64,000 bases of DNA. Origin: Paludibacter sp. Lineage in GTDB: Bacteria > Bacteroidota > Bacteroidia > Bacteroidales > Paludibacteraceae. Made by a program: the position numbers and the translations under genes. The notes under the pieces were generated by a model. That model was not told where the DNA came from. It ran no database searches and was given only the letters and a program-made list of their open reading frames with translations. Below are positions 18,262-26,502 of the stretch, in pieces (positions within the stretch are counted from its first letter, which is position 1; each line of letters starts with the position of its first letter). The DNA lies in contig JAQUWU010000016.1 of NCBI GenBank assembly GCA_028692715.1, positions 1-64,000 of the forward strand. Reading direction: 5' to 3'.

Positions 18262-21200
18262 ATGAAGCAGACATTTTTATTGACACTCTTATGTGCAATT
18301 GTTGCCATAACAGTTAGTGGACGCACACAAAAGAACAATCAACGTCAAAAATATAATTTCAATTCCGATTGGGAACTGCATATTGGAGATGTTGAGAATT
18401 TGCAGGATGTAATTCTCCCTTCATTTCCTTTGGTGAAAACCGGGCTAAAGTCAAATGATTCTTCGTGGAAGAATGTAACTTTACCCTACGCATTTAACGA
18501 AGATGAAGCATTTCGGTTGCCTATTGCAGAGCTTACTGACACAATAGTTTGGTATCGCAAGCATTTTAAATTACCAACGTCCGATAAAGGGAAAAAAGTT
18601 TTCATAGAGTTCGAAGGAGCTCGTCAGGGAGCTGAGGTATATGTAAACGGGGAAAAAGTTGGCTTACACGAAAATGGAGTTATGGCTTTTGGCTTCGATA
18701 TTAGCAAAAATATAAAATACAACGATGATAATCTGATAGCTGTAAGAGTTGATAATAGCTGGAATTATCACGAAAAATCGACCGGAAGCACCTATCAATG
18801 GAACAATAAAAATTTCAATGCTAACTACGGAGGTTTGCCTAAAAATATATATTTATATGTAACGGGTCACTTGTACCAAACTCTTCCGTTATATTCCAAT
18901 TTAAAAACCACCGGAACCTATATTTATGCAACCGATTTCAATATTCCCCAAAAAAAAGCAATAATACATGCCGAATCAGAAGTGAAAAACGAAACTTCAA
19001 CGACTCAAAATGTAAGCTATGAAGTGCTGATTGAAGATTTTGATGGTAACCAAATCTCCCGTTTTACGGGAGAAAGTATGAGTCTGCAACCCAATGAAAC
19101 AAAAACATTACAAGCTTCAGCAAGTGTTGAAAATCTACATTTCTGGAGTTGGGGATATGGTTACCTCTACAATGTTTACACTTCGCTTCTGATGGATGGA
19201 AAAGCCCTTGATGTGGTGAAAACCCGTACAGGTTTTAGAAAAACAGAATTTAAAAATGGATACATAACTTTGAACGATCGCATTATTCAGGCAAAAGGCT
19301 ATGCACAGCGAACCAGCAACGAATGGCCGGGTGTAGGCATGTCCGTTCCACCGTGGTTGAGTGATTTCAGCAATGGTTTAATGGTAGAAAGTAATGCCAA
19401 TATGGTGCGCTGGATGCACGTTACGCCCTGGAAACAGGATGTTGAATCGTGTGACCGTATGGGATTGATGCAAATGTTTCCGGCAGGTGACTCCGAAGCT
19501 GATGTAAAAGGACGACGTTGGGAACAAAGAACTGAATTAATGCGCGATGCCATAATTTATAACCGCAATAATCCGAGTGTCATTTTGTTAGAGTGTGGTA
19601 ATGAATCTATCAGCGAGGAACATATGGCCGAAATGAAAGCAATACGTGATACTTTCGATCCCTTTGGTGGCAGAGCAATTGGTGCACGCGAAATGCTCGA
19701 CAGCAAAATTGCTGAATATGGTGGAGAAATGTTGTATATAAACAAAAGTGCTGGCAAACCACTTATTGCAACCGAGTATTGTCGCGATGAAGGGTTGCGT
19801 AAATATTGGGACGATTTTACACCGCCCTACCACAAAGATGGAGTCGGTCCATTGTACAAAAATGCTGATGCATCGGAATATAACCGCAATCAGGATTCCT
19901 TTGCAAAAGAAGATATTATTCGCTGGAACGATTATTTTGTTCAACGTCCGGGAACTGGAAAACGTGTCAGCGGTGGCGGTTTGAACATCGTTTTCTCCGA
20001 TACAAACACGCATTGCCGTGGCGAAGAAAATTACCGTCGCAGCGGCGAAGTGGATGCTGAAAGAATTCCAAAAGATGCATTTTATGCTCATCAGGTGATG
20101 TGGGATGGGTGGGTTGACATTGAAAATCCCCGCACTTATATTATCGGACATTGGAATTATGCTCCGGGAACAATAAAAGATGTTTTGGTGGTTTCACCTT
20201 CCGATAAAGTTGAATTACTTCTGAACGGTAAGTCGTTGGGATTTGGTGAAAAAAGCTACAATTTCCTACACACGTTCAAAAACGTAAAATATGAACCTGG
20301 AACGCTAACAGCTGTTTCATTTAACGACCGTTCAAAAACGAATTCTTCCTCTTCTTTGGAAAGGGTTGGCGAAATGTCTAAATCTACTTCAGGAAAACCT
20401 GCAGCATTAAAATTGACTATGATGGACAGACCAACAAAAGTAAAAGCTGATGGTGCTGATATGGTATTGGTTCAGGTTGAGGTGGTTGATGCGAACGGCA
20501 AGCGTTGCCCCGATGTTCACCCTCTTGTGAAATTTGATATAAATAGACCTGCCGAATGGCGTGGTGGAATAGGTCAGGGTCCGGACAATTACATATTGAG
20601 TAAAACATTACCTGCAGAATGTGGAGTCAATCGTGCATTAATTCGAACGATCACAAAAGCCGGGAAAGTAAAGATTTCAGTTAGTTCCGATGGATTAAAG
20701 GGCGATGAACTTTATTTCAGAACCACTTCTTTTAAAACAAAAGATGGTTTAAGTAAAGAACTGGTTTCCGATAGTTTGCCCTCTAATTTAAAACGTGGAG
20801 AAACTCCTGAAACACCTTCATTCAAAGTGAGTCGCAAATCAATAGAAATTGTTTCAGCAACAGCTGGAGCAAATGCTGATGAAGCAATTTTGAGTTATGA
20901 TGACAATGAACTAAGTGAATGGACAAATGATGGCAGTATTGCCAATGGTTGGATTCGTTACGATTTTGCCAAAGAATCCACAGTCTCAGAAGTGTGTCTG
21001 AAAATGTCAGGTTGGCGAAGACGAACCTATCCCATTGAAATTCTGGTGGATAATAAACTGGTTTGGAAAGGTGAAACCACTCAAAGTCTGGGTTATATAA
21101 CCATTCCCGTAGAACCAACAAAGGGGAAATCACTTAGTATTCGATTGACAGGGGCAGGAACTGAAAAAGATGCTTTTCAGAATATGATTGAATTGAATGG

Positions 21201-21300
21201 AAACAAAGAACTGGACGGGTTTAAAGATCCAAAAGACCTGAATACGAAAGGGCAATTGAGGATTGTTGAAGCAGAAATTTTCAGTAAATTTCAACAATGA
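18262..21300 (+). CDS. Large GH2 glycosidase with C-terminal carbohydrate-binding-like domain
   Basis: 1012 residues with signal peptide (1-20). The GH2 jelly-roll holds YNFNSDWELHIGD, VTLPYAFNEDEAF and TIVWYRKHF; the barrel has VRWMHVTPWKQDVESCDRMG, the acid/base Glu448 in LLECGNESISEEH and the likely nucleophile Glu505 in LIATEYCRDEG. A DUF4982-like domain follows (SPSDKVELLLNGKSLGFGE, about 650-700), then an Ig-like domain, and a C-terminal F5/8-type galactose-binding-like domain (about 855-1000: DDNELSEWTNDGS, GWIRYDFAKESTVSEVCLKM, YPIEILVDNK). The active-site surroundings differ clearly from the LacZ-like GH2 at 3451, so it probably has another specificity; beta-galactosidase, beta-glucuronidase or alpha-L-arabinopyranosidase are all known in GH2. 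Closeness to GH115 suggests shared substrate, for example glucuronidated galactan. Confidence 0.85.
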   Translation: MKQTFLLTLLCAIVAITVSGRTQKNNQRQKYNFNSDWELHIGDVENLQDVILPSFPLVKTGLKSNDSSWKNVTLPYAFNEDEAFRLPIAELTDTIVWYRKHFKLPTSDKGKKVFIEFEGARQGAEVYVNGEKVGLHENGVMAFGFDISKNIKYNDDNLIAVRVDNSWNYHEKSTGSTYQWNNKNFNANYGGLPKNIYLYVTGHLYQTLPLYSNLKTTGTYIYATDFNIPQKKAIIHAESEVKNETSTTQNVSYEVLIEDFDGNQISRFTGESMSLQPNETKTLQASASVENLHFWSWGYGYLYNVYTSLLMDGKALDVVKTRTGFRKTEFKNGYITLNDRIIQAKGYAQRTSNEWPGVGMSVPPWLSDFSNGLMVESNANMVRWMHVTPWKQDVESCDRMGLMQMFPAGDSEADVKGRRWEQRTELMRDAIIYNRNNPSVILLECGNESISEEHMAEMKAIRDTFDPFGGRAIGAREMLDSKIAEYGGEMLYINKSAGKPLIATEYCRDEGLRKYWDDFTPPYHKDGVGPLYKNADASEYNRNQDSFAKEDIIRWNDYFVQRPGTGKRVSGGGLNIVFSDTNTHCRGEENYRRSGEVDAERIPKDAFYAHQVMWDGWVDIENPRTYIIGHWNYAPGTIKDVLVVSPSDKVELLLNGKSLGFGEKSYNFLHTFKNVKYEPGTLTAVSFNDRSKTNSSSSLERVGEMSKSTSGKPAALKLTMMDRPTKVKADGADMVLVQVEVVDANGKRCPDVHPLVKFDINRPAEWRGGIGQGPDNYILSKTLPAECGVNRALIRTITKAGKVKISVSSDGLKGDELYFRTTSFKTKDGLSKELVSDSLPSNLKRGETPETPSFKVSRKSIEIVSATAGANADEAILSYDDNELSEWTNDGSIANGWIRYDFAKESTVSEVCLKMSGWRRRTYPIEILVDNKLVWKGETTQSLGYITIPVEPTKGKSLSIRLTGAGTEKDAFQNMIELNGNKELDGFKDPKDLNTKGQLRIVEAEIFSKFQQ

Positions 21301-21329
21301 AAAACAATTAAATGTCATTTTTCAATTGC

Positions 21330-21380
21330 CGTCCCATTTATGGGACGTAGATTGATAGAAAAATTATTGGCTTCAGCCAA
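21330..21380. repeat. Two short hairpins in REP-like intergenic sequence
   Basis: CGTCCCA-TTTA-TGGGACG (21330-21347, 7-bp stem) and TTGGCT-TC-AGCCAA (21367-21380, 6-bp stem) lie in the 101 bases between GH2 and the beta-helix lyase. Both look like remnants of small dispersed palindromic repeats rather than a classical terminator, as no T-tract follows. Confidence 0.5.
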
Positions 21381-21401
21381 ATAAATTAAAACTCACAAAA
21401 A

Positions 21402-23003
21402 ATGAAAAAAATATTACTTCTTTCTGCTGCATTTTTATTCGTTTTCCAGTTGACAGCAAAAAATCTTTTTGTAGCTACTAATGGGAACGATCTTACCGGA
21501 GACGGTACAATAGAAAATCCATATGCTTCGGTGATGAAAGCTCACCAGTCTGTCGTGGCCGGCGATACAGTATTCATTCGCGGTGGAACTTACATGATGC
21601 AGGAATCAGACATTGCACTGAAATCCAGTATCTTTGCTTATGTATTTACCTTAGATAAAAGTGGAACATCCACAAAACGCATTTGTTATTGGGCTTATAA
21701 GGATGAAAAACCGATTTTTGATTTATCCAATGTAAAACCTGCCGATTATCGGGTGTATGTGTTTTATGTAAAAGGCTCATATATTCATCTCAAAGGCCTT
21801 GAAGTTATTGGAACACAGGTAACCATACTAACTCATACACAATCGGAATGTTTTCACAACGAGGGAAGCAATAATATTTACGAACAATTGTCGATGCACG
21901 ATGGAATGGCCATCGGTTTCTATCTGACAAGAGGGGCAAATAATCTGGTGTTAAATTGCGATGCCTATAATAACTGGGATAATGTGTCCGAAAATATGAA
22001 GGGCGGAAATACCGACGGTTTTGGATTTCATGGCAACAATGGAGCAACCGGAAATGTAATGCGGGGCTGTAGAGCGTGGTTTAATAGCGATGATGGTTAC
22101 GATTGTATAAGTAATTCCGAAAGTGTGACATTCGAAAATTGTTGGGCATTTTACAATGGCTATTCCACTACCTTTACAAGCCTGGGCGATGGAAATGGAT
22201 TTAAAGCCGGAGGTTATGGACAAGCACCGGCGGTTTCATCTTTGCCAAATCCTATTCCTTCAAACAATATCAGATTTTGTATGGCGTATCGCAATAAAGC
22301 CAACGGATTTTATGCCAATCATCATGTGGTGACAGGAAACAAATGGTATAACAATACCGCCTATCGCAATGGGACGAACTACAATATGTTGAGCCAAGAA
22401 ATTACAAAAAGCACTATTACTGGGAATGATACAACGATTGATTGTCCGGGAATTAATCATTTGTTGCGTAACAACTTGTCGTTCCGTTATTCTACTCAAA
22501 CCGAAACAAACAATATGGGAACAAGTGATATTGCCTTTAACTCATTTAGCCCAAATAGTGGAGTTGTGGTAAACTCAGCTGACTTTTTAAGTACAAATGA
22601 GTCATTGTTGATTGCGCCACGTGAAGCCGATGGCAGTTTGCCGGATATTGATTTTTTAAAATTGGTGCAAACCAGTGACTTGATTGACAAAGGAACCGAT
22701 ATAGGCTTTGCATTTTATGGTGTAGCCCCTGATTTTGGAGCTTCTGAGTCAAATTATATTACTGGTTTTGAATCGATTGTAGAAAATAAGCAGGTTTTAT
22801 ATCCTAATCCTGTGATGGATAATTTGCATGTCAAACTAAATGATTTTGATAAGTTAGAAATCTACGACAATCAGGGTAAAATGATTCACTCAACGAAATT
22901 CGTAACGCAGTTCAATGTGTCAGATTTAAAACCTGGAATTTATTTTGTTCGAATACGTTTAAATAATAATTCAATAATATTTCAAAAATTGATTAAGCAG
23001 TAA
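21402..23003 (+). CDS. PL9-type beta-helix pectate lyase with T9SS sorting domain
   Basis: 533 residues. Signal peptide 1-19, then KNLFVATNGNDLTGDGT and NPYASVMKAHQSVVAGDT, the standard opening of PL9 and related right-handed beta-helix proteins, followed by IHLKGLEVIGT, VLNCDAYNNWDN, GGNTDGFGFHGN, GCRAWFNSDDGYDCISNSE and GNGFKAGGYG. The CDAYxNxD / NTDGFG / SDDGYD series corresponds to the Ca-binding and catalytic groove of PL9 lyases. The last 75 residues are a T9SS type A sorting domain (VLYPNPVMDNLHVKLND ... LKPGIYFVRI). A cell-surface lyase on homogalacturonan or RG-I regions is the most likely job. It is the last gene of the left + strand arm and ends just before a strong hairpin. A non-catalytic beta-helix remains possible. 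Confidence 0.78.
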   Translation: MKKILLLSAAFLFVFQLTAKNLFVATNGNDLTGDGTIENPYASVMKAHQSVVAGDTVFIRGGTYMMQESDIALKSSIFAYVFTLDKSGTSTKRICYWAYKDEKPIFDLSNVKPADYRVYVFYVKGSYIHLKGLEVIGTQVTILTHTQSECFHNEGSNNIYEQLSMHDGMAIGFYLTRGANNLVLNCDAYNNWDNVSENMKGGNTDGFGFHGNNGATGNVMRGCRAWFNSDDGYDCISNSESVTFENCWAFYNGYSTTFTSLGDGNGFKAGGYGQAPAVSSLPNPIPSNNIRFCMAYRNKANGFYANHHVVTGNKWYNNTAYRNGTNYNMLSQEITKSTITGNDTTIDCPGINHLLRNNLSFRYSTQTETNNMGTSDIAFNSFSPNSGVVVNSADFLSTNESLLIAPREADGSLPDIDFLKLVQTSDLIDKGTDIGFAFYGVAPDFGASESNYITGFESIVENKQVLYPNPVMDNLHVKLNDFDKLEIYDNQGKMIHSTKFVTQFNVSDLKPGIYFVRIRLNNNSIIFQKLIKQ

Positions 23004-23028
23004 TTCTATTTTCAACTATAGTTTGGGA

Positions 23029-23074
23029 CAAGTGACTTCCTAGTCGCTTGATGACTCGACTGGGAAGTCACTTG
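23029..23074. terminator. Strong symmetrical hairpin between convergent genes
   Basis: CAAGTGACTTCCTAGTCG (23029-23046) pairs with 23057-23074 over 18 bp with a single G-T wobble, leaving a 10-base loop. It lies 25 bases after the PL9-type stop and between convergent genes, so it could end transcription from both sides, although no long T-tract follows on either strand. It may instead be a REP-like palindrome. Confidence 0.55.
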
Positions 23075-23151
23075 CCCCTCGTTAAAATCTACAGTCTCGA
23101 TGTCAGGGGAAACATATCAATAAATATTTGGTACTTGACAAAAAAATAGAA

Positions 23152-23345
23152 CCTGTCTGCTTCAGGCAGGCGCAGATTTAGCTGATTGAAGCTGATGATT
23201 TGACTTTAAAAATGCGGATTTATTTCAGATTTAATCTTGCAAGCAAGATAAGATTTAGTCGCAGCCCCATAATCATATCGGTTTACCGATATTTTAATCT
23301 GTTTTAAATCCGTCTATTCTGCGTAAATCAGCGTTCTATTCTTGT
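23152..23345. repeat. Decayed palindromic repeat between PL9-type and GH2 genes
   Basis: The 357 bases from 23004 to 23360 contain no gene. Beyond the hairpin, 23152-23170 is the palindrome CCTGTCTGCTTCAGGCAGG. It is followed by GCAGATTTAGCTGATTGAAG, and further on 23300-23345 carries an inverted counterpart (AATCTG..., TCTGCGTAAATCAGCG). This is the degenerate 'gcagatt...aatctgc' long inverted repeat that is common between convergent genes in this phylum. A second copy of the CCTGCCTG/CAGGCA palindrome is at 45611. Confidence 0.55.
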
Positions 23346-23360
23346 CTATATTTTTCATCT

Positions 23361-26264
23361 TTATTTCACCCCCTTCTTCAATTCATCCGGACTGCTTCGG
23401 GTGTATAATTGGATGGGTTCAGCTGTTTTTGTAAACAAATCCTGTATAGTCTGAAGTTCTACTGTGGTTTCAGGTCTGAACTTATCTGATTTCATATAAT
23501 TAATCATCGAACGATAAAGTTGTTCGGCTACCGGTCTTTCTTCCAGATTTTCTGATAAATCCATTGATGTCATTATCAATTTACCCTTGCCAACATTCAC
23601 TTCTATAAGCATTCCCAATTTGCGGTTTAAAAACCATGTATCGATAGGTTGTACAATTGGTTGATATCCTTTTGGAAAATCGGTAAGCAACATTGTTTGA
23701 GCACGGTTTATTAATTCCCACCACTGCAAATCGCCCCAGTTGTCGGTAACAAAATCCTTGAAAACAGGATGATAATTATTTATAAAAACGCCTGTTGTAT
23801 GTGGCGGACGCATCTTAAACCACGATGTATTCCAAAAGGCCGGCTGATAATATTGAACAACATCTTTGCCGTATTCAATTTTGTTGGCAGCAAGAATCAA
23901 TACTTTTCCTCCCGAATTCAAAATTGTTTGTGCTTTTTCATTTAAAGAATCACAAACATAAATTCCGTTAGTTTCGGGGGCTGAAGTTTGTACCGGATAT
24001 ACCCAGAAATCCCAATTGTTTGAGAATCCGGTTTCACCAATCAGAATTTCAAGGTTTAATTTTGTGGGATCTTTAAACTCTGATAAATCAAGCTTTAATT
24101 CTCCCAACGAGAAGTTATTTCCTAATGGAATATCTTTTTCAGACAGAATACCTTTTTTCAAAGTCAAACCATAAGCGTCTCGAATTTTCCAAATCGTTTT
24201 CATGTTTTTAAGGGTTTCCTTCCCAAAATGAGCTATTTCAACTTGTGCGTCTAAGGTTTCATTATTTCTGAATACGAATTTTTCCATGCGCACCAACGGA
24301 ACGGTGGAATTACAAAAACGACTGAATTTTTCTGCATTCATATAGCCTTTTTCATCAAAGAAAACATCCAAAACACCTACCAATGCAGTTCCCTGACCCG
24401 AATAATCGTTCAGACTCAAAAGCTGAAAACCTGCGTAATCCGGTGTTCTCAGGGTTCGTTCAATTTCATGTTTGTAGCACAATGCCTGTAACTTTCCGGA
24501 TGCCATCAAAAATTCATGGCTCATCTTCGTTAAATCTTTGTCTGAAAAATCTTCCTGAAAAAGTTCGAAATTTTTTGCCCGCGTAACACCCGTATATTTT
24601 TTTATCTCATCAAAATTTGGGAAAGCACACCATTGACCTGTTTCGTGCGATACATAAGGCTCTTTTATCGAATCAATTCGATTGCGATAATCTAACATGG
24701 TTTCGGGTTTTGCACTTTTCCAATCCAAACCACGTGCTCCTGCTTTTACATGATACTGACTTTTAGGTTGCCATGCCCAACTTCGTCCTACCGATGCTCC
24801 CGTATACAATCGACGTGTATCGGTAGCTTTCCAGTAATCAACAAATTTACTTACCCAACTTACCCAGTTACCACGAGGTTCGTTGCCACAGGCTAAAAAA
24901 GTAAAGGACGCATAGTTGCCATATTCTTTGGTCATACGTATAGTTTCGTCCATCAAATATTTGTCGATAGGCAAGCCACGTCCTAATTGCGTACTATGAT
25001 TTGGCCAACTTGGACCTTCGGGTTGCAGGTAAAATCCGATGCGGTCGGCAGCTTTAAAAGCAGCTTCGGGTGGACAGTAGGAGTGAAAACGCATATGATT
25101 CAACCCATAAGTTTTACAAATTCTGAAAACCCTTTCCCACGATGCTTCGTCCATTGGTGCATATCCTGTAAGCGGAAAATCGCAATTTTCCACTGTTCCT
25201 CTCAGCATTGTTTTATTCCCGTTTACATAAAAATATTTTCCCTGAATCGTCATTTCACGCATGCCAAATTCAACTTCTTTGTGGTCTTTTATGGTGCATG
25301 AACTGATGCTTGCGTCTAAATTATAAAGTGCCGGATCAAATTCGTCCCATGTTAACATTCCTTCGCCCAAAGGAAGTGTAAGCTCAAATGCTACATCATT
25401 CGCAGGTACTTTTAGGTTGAATTCGACAGGCGAAACTGTATGGGATTTTGTACTGTTGAAACTTTGTGCCGAAAGAGTTATTTTCGCATTTTTCTCTTTT
25501 CCGGTAAGGTTGCTAACTTTTATTTTTATTTTCGCATTTTTAGATTTTAGATCCGGAAAAACCTGAATGTCGGTGAAATACAACTTGGGTTTCAATTGTA
25601 ACTCCATTTTGCCGACAATCCCGTTCCAATTTCCTTGCGTTTGATCTGTTACACTGTGCGAATTTGTACCAACATCCATAGTCTCCAATCTGTTGTCAAT
25701 ACGAATGGTGATTAGGTGCTTGCCTTTTTTTAAATTTTCGGGCAATGTAAAAACATGAGGGACGGTTAACGAATTTTGCGTTCCTATTTCAGTGCTATCA
25801 ATCCAAACCGTTGTTACAAAATGTGGCCTTTCCAGAAAAAGCTGAATTTCCTTTCCCTTCCACGACGAAGGGATTACCACTTCTTTTTGATACCATGCAA
25901 GACCTACATAATGTTTTAGTTGAGTTAGCCAAAAAGGCATTTTAATATTGCCGGGGACGCGGTATTTTGCCATATAGGGGTTGAAGAACCACGAACTATC
26001 ATAAATACTGGCTGTAAATTTGGTGTCTAAAGTAATATCGTCGCCTTTTAGATTCTCTACCATCGAGCCGGGCAACAGAATGGAATCATTTAACAAGGTT
26101 GAATACCATTTTTTTTCCATCCCCTGATCATTCCTGTCCAGAGCAAAATTCCATTTGCCTTTTAATTCTATTGTATTTTCAGCTGAAAATAATTGGAGGG
26201 TTAAACCGAAAAGAACGGTTAGAATAAACGATGTTTTTCTTATGGTATATGTTGATTTTTTCAT
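23361..26264 (-). CDS. GH2-family glycosidase, secreted, divergent from the sensor gene
   Basis: 967 residues; signal peptide 1-28 (ending LFSAE). GH2 order: jelly-roll (ELKGKWNFALDRNDQGMEKKW, YVGLAWYQKEVVIP), Ig-like domain, barrel with MLRGTVENCDFPLTGYAP and LNHMRFHSYCPPEAAFKAAD, acid/base Glu462 in FLACGNEPRGNW and the likely nucleophile Glu541 in YVSHETGQWCAFP. The barrel motif FHSYCPP replaces the usual HNP. After the barrel comes a Rossmann-like region (about 745-900, NGIYVCDSLNEKAQTILNSGGKVLILA) like the trimerisation/glutamine-amidotransferase-like domain of some GH2 and GH42 enzymes. It is the only - strand gene in the left half and is divergent from the regulator, sharing a 238-base intergenic region. 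The specificity is not clear to me; it is unlike the two other GH2 proteins here. Confidence 0.82.
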   Translation of the reverse strand: MKKSTYTIRKTSFILTVLFGLTLQLFSAENTIELKGKWNFALDRNDQGMEKKWYSTLLNDSILLPGSMVENLKGDDITLDTKFTASIYDSSWFFNPYMAKYRVPGNIKMPFWLTQLKHYVGLAWYQKEVVIPSSWKGKEIQLFLERPHFVTTVWIDSTEIGTQNSLTVPHVFTLPENLKKGKHLITIRIDNRLETMDVGTNSHSVTDQTQGNWNGIVGKMELQLKPKLYFTDIQVFPDLKSKNAKIKIKVSNLTGKEKNAKITLSAQSFNSTKSHTVSPVEFNLKVPANDVAFELTLPLGEGMLTWDEFDPALYNLDASISSCTIKDHKEVEFGMREMTIQGKYFYVNGNKTMLRGTVENCDFPLTGYAPMDEASWERVFRICKTYGLNHMRFHSYCPPEAAFKAADRIGFYLQPEGPSWPNHSTQLGRGLPIDKYLMDETIRMTKEYGNYASFTFLACGNEPRGNWVSWVSKFVDYWKATDTRRLYTGASVGRSWAWQPKSQYHVKAGARGLDWKSAKPETMLDYRNRIDSIKEPYVSHETGQWCAFPNFDEIKKYTGVTRAKNFELFQEDFSDKDLTKMSHEFLMASGKLQALCYKHEIERTLRTPDYAGFQLLSLNDYSGQGTALVGVLDVFFDEKGYMNAEKFSRFCNSTVPLVRMEKFVFRNNETLDAQVEIAHFGKETLKNMKTIWKIRDAYGLTLKKGILSEKDIPLGNNFSLGELKLDLSEFKDPTKLNLEILIGETGFSNNWDFWVYPVQTSAPETNGIYVCDSLNEKAQTILNSGGKVLILAANKIEYGKDVVQYYQPAFWNTSWFKMRPPHTTGVFINNYHPVFKDFVTDNWGDLQWWELINRAQTMLLTDFPKGYQPIVQPIDTWFLNRKLGMLIEVNVGKGKLIMTSMDLSENLEERPVAEQLYRSMINYMKSDKFRPETTVELQTIQDLFTKTAEPIQLYTRSSPDELKKGVK

Positions 26265-26431
26265 TCTATGAATTTTAATTATAAGAAGGGTGTTTTATGC
26301 AATTTTGTATAATACAAAAATAGAAACAATACTTTTGTCTTAAAATAGAAAAATGTACACAAAACTAAAATCTCATTCAAAATAGTAGATTATAAATATT
26401 GATATAATATCCTTGATAATTGATAATTTTG

Positions 26432-26462
26432 TTGGTGTAGTAGATTTTTCGGTATATCTTTA
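26432..26462 (+). promoter_or_regulatory. Bacteroidota-type promoter upstream of hybrid sensor
   Basis: TTG at 26432-26434 and TATCTTTA at 26455-26462, 20 bases apart, fit the -33/-7 pattern with one mismatch in TAnnTTTG. It ends 40 bases before the ATG. The geometry is identical to that upstream of GH115. The rest of the divergent 26265-26502 region is AT-rich; I see no clear operator. Confidence 0.45.
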
Positions 26463-26502
26463 CATTCAAATACTGTTTAAAAATCAATCACATAGTTAAT
26501 AT

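Noticed and set aside
18950-18957. A8 run in the large GH2 gene as a third frameshift site
   Set aside because: The frame continues unbroken through it (IPQKKAII), as also at 14588-14595 and 48071-48078.
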